Positions 58,001 through 64,000 of a stretch of DNA of 64,000 nucleotides are shown here, one piece after another (the first letter of the stretch is position 1; each line of letters starts with the position of its first letter). The DNA is taken from positions 36,646,790 to 36,710,789 of the forward strand of contig NC_052613.1 in NCBI RefSeq assembly GCF_016545825.1. Direction: 5' to 3'. Made by a program: the position numbers and the translations under genes. This DNA comes from Eucalyptus grandis (Eukaryota > Streptophyta > Magnoliopsida > Myrtales > Myrtaceae). The notes below the pieces were generated by a model. The model did no database searches and had not been told where the DNA came from. It saw only the letters and a list, made by a program, of their open reading frames with translations.

Positions 58001-61000
58001 TTCTTCCTCCTTTTTCTAACTTACATGATGAATTTCTGTATCTTTTTAATAGGTATTATTGTAGTCATTGATACGGTTCTTATGGAAGGTTGGAAAAAGG
58101 CATGTGTCCACTACGAAAACTCCTTTTTTTTAGTGGGGAGCACTTTCTTTTTGCGATGTTCTCCATTGCTAGTTGCCCGACCCCGGTCGCTGAGATCCTT
58201 TTTTGTGGCGAGGTACTCCTCCTCTCAAAGTTATGTATGCCAAGTTCCTTCGAGGGAGCTGTGTTGTGCCCTTAGATTTACGCTACTTGCCCACCTATTT
58301 CAAGTTTGGGTACAAGTTCCTTTTCGTTGAAAGCTGTTTGAGTCTTTCCTTTGTGTATGGCATGAGGTGACTTCAATGTCCTAGTGCTTGCCACTTAAAA
58401 ATTGTCTCGGGATATTTTCTTTATCCCTCACCCACAACCGGCCCAAAAGGGGAATTTCTTATCCTGGAAAAGCAAGCTACCTCGGGTCCTTGAACCAATA
58501 CCATGGTCCTTGAACCAATACCATCTTTAAGCAAACCTAATTTCCTCCGTCCCATTTTCTTAGCAAAAGTATATACTGGCTTTTAGAGTAATGTGCTGAT
58601 CTAGTAGGAACAAGTTATAGGGTTTAAATTCATGTTTTCCAAAGAATTAGTCATCTTTCTCATTTTATTTGGTAAGTAACATCAATGAAACTAGTGCAAA
58701 GATTGTAAGTTCAAAAACGGATGGTAAGTTGAAGAAATTACATCAACTCCTTAAGTACTGCCCCTGATCTTTTTTTTTTTTTTTTTTGGGGAGGGGGAGG
58801 GGAATTGGGAAGTGAAATAAATCATTTTATTTACTACCTATATAGAAGTTCCTTTTCAGCACAAGACTCATAAATTCACATTCCAAACTGTCTAATGAAT
58901 GTGAAGGATCAACAATTTCCACCTAAGTAATATGTGAAATAGGCAAGAATCGAATAACCCTTTTCTTCGCACAAGCATAAAGCACATGTCAGTTTATGCA
59001 ATAAGTGAAAAGAAGTAATAAAAAAGAAAAGATATTGTATGTTTTCGGGCATTTTAGAATAATGATACAGATTCTTGCAGGATTTATGGGGGTGCGAAGA
59101 GAGCAAGTTATCCCCTTCTTAAATTACTATTCTCATCTACTACTAAGTACTATAATAATCTAATTAATCTTGGATGAGGGAATACTTATAAACATGGACA
59201 CGGATAAAAAATCGAAATATGTAATGTTATTATAAATGGGTAAGTATTTTAGAGAGTTCGAACTTGTTTAAAAAAATTTGACTTTTATGAACGAGTAATC
59301 TCGCGACACTTGCTAAGTAAGTATCATGTGATTTTCTCTTCTATTGTGAATAATTATCACTTTCAAAAGTAACATTTCTATGATTAAGCACAATAACTAG
59401 GAACCTTTTTTTCCAAGATACTAGAGGGAGATCGGGAACAGGCGATATCTCGAGCAATTATTGAAGTGGTGGGAGACCCAAGGTGGGGTGGGGGGGTGAA
59501 AAAGGGTTTGTGAAAGAACAAGAAGGGGACTGACAAAAACAATAAAGACGGTCGCGTGGGAGTTGCAGGGAGGGACGGACGGACGGGGGGGGGGAGAGTC
59601 TTATCATGAGGCATTAGAGCTGCAGCTGCAGAGCTGCAGCAGCAGCAGCAGCCGCTGCTGCTGGCTTCGATGGAATCGAAATTTTTTGGAGTACAAACAC
59701 TCGCAATGGAGACACCCCAACCACCCATCATGCTCGCTCCGCTGGGAGCACCACCTACCATTCCATTCCCTCCCTCGTCCGTCCATCATCCGTCATCATC
59801 ATCCCTCCTTCAATGATTCACGCCATGATTCTCTATCGAACGCTGTCGGAAGCAACTGGCTCAGCATCCTGGGTCAAGCAGGCCGTGGCGTTTTCGACCC
59901 GTCGTCTTTCTCGTGATCGATTCATATGCATCGGGAATCGAAACTTTCCGTGTATGATTAATGAGTGCTGCAGAGACATTTGGTAATAAAATTTATTGTG
60001 GTAAAGCAAAGACATTCATGTAAGGGTTGTGATAATGAGCAATTTTACCATCAACGACAATGGTTCATCCAATGCAAAAGATCGATGTAAAAGTGAGACA
60101 GAAAAGAGTGTCTAAAATCTTTTGATAATGAGGAAGTAACATGCGAATAAAAGAAGTTTCTATATCTTACATCGAGTATGTCCCTAGAAAGAACGTGTGG
60201 GCTATTGTCTAAGTTATAAATCGTTGATTGAAATTCGTATTTACCATATTCGACAAGGTAAAGAATTGAGGAAAAAATGGGACTGTCGATTGCAGCAATG
60301 ATGAAACAGTAGAAACCCACAGTGATGAACATGTAAGTGCCGAGCCTGAGGAATCTAGTGATTATATAGGTCTGACTAGATCAACCATGCCTATTTTCCA
60401 GCAAGAAATGGACCGTAGTTAGACATTATATGCATGTCATAAAGTCAAAAGAAAAACGTGATCGAAGTAAGGAAAAATGACATTGAAAGTGCCAAAACTA
60501 TTGTCCTGTATACGATCTAGTACCAAAACATTATGAACGTTAATTTTCGTTGTGAAACTTCCAAAATTAGGATGTCTGAAAAAAGTTGTCATACATGTGT
60601 GGAGCAAATTTATTGCTTGACTAGCTCGAAAGAGCAATCACAAAAATTTAATTTAATTTTGTTTTAGATAAATTATTTTTCTCATTATTAATTCTGCTAT
60701 TTATATCAATATCATTGCAAATTTTTTAACAAGCTTGATCACGATTTGATGTTGAGATTATTGCGTTTTTGCCAAGTGTTAGCATCCCCCGCCCCCACCT
60801 TTTCTTGCTATCATTCCTTTATATGATTTCTCGACCGTCCTTTTGTCACAAGCATCCATCCTTTATCAATATGGTTCGCTTTTATCTATGAAATAGATAC
60901 TCTATTTATAAAATTGGGGAAACAAAAGAATAAAAGAGAAGACATGAGTCGGGTCAAATTCCGGACTCAAACCGACCCAAATCACAAAAAAGGTTCGTTT

Positions 61001-61690
61001 CCATTTGGCTCCAAATCATCATTAAATTTAGTCTGATTTCATTTTTTTTTTATCAGTGCATGTCAGCCAAAACCTATGATCATTGGGTCAACCTCTCACA
61101 TCGCAAGGTTACCCCCAGCATCAAGAACTCCAACGAGACTTTGTCAATAGTCATTTAGGAACTCTAAGTGGGAATATCAAATTCGAGAATAAAGAATCGA
61201 ACGCCACATTTTATTTTTTTTAAGATAAGTCATTGACCAAATAAATGTAAATATATATATTATCCATTGCAACTTTAGGAAAAGGGGTTCTTTTTCTTCC
61301 GTGTGGGGGTGAAACAAGACACCCAACCTGTTGTTTCCCACTTTTTGAGACACGAATTCGGGGTGTCCACAGCTATCAAATATGGCGAAATGCGCAGGTT
61401 GGGTCGTTGTCATTGTTGGGTGGAATGCAACACGGGTCCTTCCTTAGGATGATTCTGTGGTCCTATGCAATCCTCCCCCTGTCCCCACCCCCACACCCCA
61501 ATTTGACCCATTTCCCTCACATTGTGGTCATCTCACATGCCCAAGGACAAGATAAGGTTTCATTGAATATGGCTGGAATTCCCGAAATTAGGAGAATGCT
61601 ATTTATACGTCTCTTTTATATATGGACGTCAATCTAATCAATCGAGCACAACACATCGATGGAATATATTTGGGTCGAGTCACAAATGTT
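55066..61690. other. Intergenic DNA, no supported gene
   Basis: AT-rich. Contains a (TTTTA)n tract at about 57393-57417, a (GCA)n tract at about 59636-59663, and a G-run at 59584-59592. Open frames at 56309-56656 (minus) and 59563-59916 (plus) have no motif I recognise; the second is built on the GCA tract. TATA-like and promoter-like words exist by chance. Confidence 0.45.
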
Positions 61691-62153
61691 GGCAGGACGA
61701 AACCGACCCTAGCCAATCACTAGATCTAGTGAGGCCATCCATTGCCTAGGTCAAGGTGATGTTTGACCTCGTCTAAGCAAGGGCTCCCATCGTCAAGACT
61801 TGCCCAACAGGGGCTCACCTGTGATGGGCAAGGCCAATCTACCTAGCCATTCCTTATGGCTAGTGGCCAGCCATCGACAAAAGGAAGAAGAAAGGAAAAA
61901 AAGAAAAAGAAAAAAAATATATATATATATATATATATTAATATATGAAAATATCATTAAGAATTGGCCATACTAGTACTAGCTATGCCACACAAAGTTG
62001 TAGAATCCACATAGTAATTTTCTGCCAAAATTAACCACATGGACTCAAATGATAAAAAGTGAAAAGATTTATAACTCAATTAATAAATTTAAAAGATTTA
62101 TAATTGAATTTACAAAAGTACACTATGTTTAAACGTTTTAGACAATTTTCCTA
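61691..62153. mobile_element. Probable non-autonomous element between 65-bp direct repeats
   Basis: A GC-rich core (GATCTAGTGAGGCC, CAAGGGCTCCC, GGCAAGGCC) is followed by a purine tract, a (TA)n tract (61917-61939) and an AT-rich tail with GACAATTTTCC. The DNA on either side is a direct repeat (61611-61680 and 62154-62223; ATGGACGTCAATCTAATCAAT versus ATGGACGTGAATTTAATCAAT). The layout matches similar cores near 5.9 and 28.7 kb. Ends are not resolved. Confidence 0.4.
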
Positions 62154-62759
62154 CTTTATTTATGGACGTGAATTTAATCAATTGAGTGCAACAAGTCGAT
62201 CAAATATAGGAAGTCAAGTCAAAGGAGATAATAGCTGAATTTCCTTTTTTGCTCTCATCCTATCATCTTTGTCGTCACCGTTTCTTTCTTATTCTACTTA
62301 ACATATCGAAGTTCTGAAACTCTTGTACGGAGTACATTTTGGTATTGTAAGTTTACAACTGCTCCCTTAAGTGAAGAAAACTTTTCAAAATAACTCGATC
62401 GAGTGCGGTCGGCAATGACCCCCGCATAATATATCATGAGGTATGTTTGCCTTGTGAAAGGGTTTGCAAAGAGTGAATGCTTCCGGTATCTTTGGATCAA
62501 TTTTGCCAAAAAAAAATAGAGGAAGTCCATAAAGATTGTGTACTAGAGAATACATGGGATAGACATGGCGGGGAGGTGCGTCTGGCGTTTAGGGCGACCA
62601 CAATATGCCAACTGATCTTTTGAGGGAATGTTTTGGAGAATGGCCATAAGGCTAGTCGATGCCCCGTGGCCGGATGGTTATATCATGTTCGTAAAATTTA
62701 GTGTTGGCAAGAAGAGAATGACTCATTCGATGTGTGGGTTTTGAGAGAAGATGAAATTA
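62154..62759. other. Intergenic DNA, no gene seen
   Basis: Part of the second direct-repeat copy lies at the left. The right part leads into a LINE fragment and may be older LINE sequence, but no motif is clear. Confidence 0.4.
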
Positions 62760-62975
62760 CACATTAAGCTATCCGCTAAGAGGTAGAAGTTGCTTCGGTC
62801 GAGGATAAGATGATAGAAGGTCGCTTGGACGGTTCGATCATGATAAGACGAAGACCTTCATCCAATGAAGAGATTCGAGTAAGTGACTGGAAACAAAGGC
62901 GAAGAGTGACGGGAGAAAGACCTAGAAGATTGTGGAAAGAGATAGCAAGGAAAGATTATTTGAAATTTCTATTCT
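62760..62975 (+). mobile_element. RTE-type LINE fragment (C-terminal end of reverse transcriptase)
   Basis: One frame reads VASVEDKMIEGRL, IMIRRRPSSN, then RRRVTGERPRRLWKEIARKD. This matches the end of plant RTE-like reverse transcriptases (VASVEDKMREARLRWFGHV...RRPxxAP...RGRGRPKKxWxExI) with the RWFGH part damaged. It is a short, decayed piece without visible ends. Confidence 0.7.
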
Positions 62976-64000
62976 ATTTAGAATGAAAACATATCTACAA
63001 GAGGTAGAAAATAGTGCTTTCCCTAATAAGTGACAACAAAAATTTCCAATAAATATGACGATTTTGTCAAATGAACATATTTAGAAAACAGTCTCTAATC
63101 TATTTTGGACACATTAGATCAAGAACAAATATTTTGTTTTACGTGAGTGAATCATCGTAAATATAAGAAAACAACAAATTTAAAAAGAAATCACGAGTCC
63201 ATGTATATAATTAAGAATGAAAACGTAAAAACCATTTTCGCAATTTCTTGTGAAAAAAGCACCAATAAACTAACAAGAAAAAGTATATAATGTTGCGTAT
63301 ATAACATGGTAAAAACAATAATGAGAGTTAGACATTTATGACATTTTCCATTGCGTTAAGAGCCAATGTCGTTACTTATAGAAAACTTCCTAGACTATTA
63401 CAAAAATAATAGATTTATAAAAAAAATTGCAATATTTTGCAAGGGAGTACGAGGAAAAGTCATAATGACAAAAAGTCATGCCGCTAAAACGAGGTAAAAC
63501 ATTAAAAATTTAAAAAATCATAATGTCTACTAAGTTTCGCACTGAATTATGATTGAAAATTATGAACCTGTGTAAAAAAATAAATATAAAAAACTATTAA
63601 GAATTATGATACTTAAATATTTTTCGACGATTTTCATTGCATTATGGCCAAACATAGTAAACCTTTTATATAATGATGTAAAATATTAAAATTGTAATTG
63701 TTTAGATATTTACTAAGGGTGTGCAAAGAACCGGAAACCACTCGAACTACTCGAAAGCAAATCGAACCAAACTGGAATTGGCAGCTCCCTAGGAAATTGG
63801 TTCGATTCATGATTCTAGGTGTGAAGTCGCCCGCCCGCCTACCCATCCGAAATTTTTAAGAAAATTTTTTGACCAAAAGTTAAGAAAAATGACAACTCTA
63901 ATATCCCTAATCTGAAGCACAACACTCATTAATTGAGTGCTTGTCTTGTCTCACTTGTACATTGTAAGAGTGGTCTCTTTATCTCTTACTCACGACCTTG
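62976..64000. other. AT-rich intergenic DNA; possible hAT end at 63716
   Basis: No gene seen. At 63716-63745 the words AAGGGTGTGCAAAGAACCGGAA resemble the right end of the 853-bp hAT element (inverted: TAGGGGTGTGCAACGGAAACC), suggesting one end of a relative that has decayed or extends beyond the window. Confidence 0.4.

Noticed and set aside
59563..59916. Plus-strand frame over the GCA tract, with possible glutamine/serine stretch
   Set aside because: Its length depends on a trinucleotide repeat and the remaining residues resemble nothing known.

Overview
This is nuclear DNA of a flowering plant, almost certainly a woody eudicot. The genes have plant-type introns and plant-only families (DRIP-type RING ligase, barwin/PR-4 proteins, zein-binding myosin receptor, DUF1685), and the intergenic DNA is AT-rich and crowded with Copia elements, LINEs, solo LTRs and MITEs. 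The repeat style recalls Myrtaceae such as Eucalyptus, but that is an impression, not something I can prove from the window. Nothing suggests bacterial, organellar or viral origin. LAYOUT. (1) 1-4.3 kb: the 5' part of a DRIP-like E3 ubiquitin ligase gene on the minus strand; its C-terminal exon lies beyond base 1. (2) 4.3-6.7 kb: AT-rich DNA without a gene. (3) 6.7-41.2 kb: a tandem array of a PR-4 (barwin-domain) defence gene, all copies on the minus strand. Seven copies of the promoter-side repeat block are present; six have PR-4 coding sequence to their left. Two copies look intact (9826-10399 and 23619-24196). Four are broken in four different ways: point and indel decay (13531-14098), a deletion through exon 1 and the core promoter (18079-18465), insertion of a TIR transposon (29297-30680), and insertion of a miniature LTR element (38505-40059). 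The seventh block (about 21.6-22.7 kb) has lost its PR-4 gene. The array is also home to an 853-bp hAT-type element, a 532-bp Mutator-type MITE, a 5'-truncated LINE, a 1.9-kb solo LTR, a 5.7-kb nested Copia element and several older Copia remnants, many with target-site duplications that can be read directly. A degraded A/B-barrel (UP3-like) stress-protein fragment lies inside the array. (4) 41.2-55.1 kb: single genes in less repetitive DNA: a DUF1685 gene (minus), a KH-domain pseudogene fragment (plus), an 875-residue zein-binding/myosin-receptor gene (plus) and a 111-residue secreted peptide gene (plus). (5) 55.1-64 kb: no gene I can support; it holds MITE-like sequence and an RTE-type LINE fragment. 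HOW IT FITS TOGETHER. The array is a birth-and-death cluster of pathogenesis-related genes. The intact copies share a TATA box about 55-60 bp upstream of the ATG and clustered TTGACT (W-box core) motifs, in keeping with defence-inducible expression. I found no evidence of an undescribed multi-gene system. The most rewarding parts are the array's evolutionary structure and the dated or datable insertions in it.
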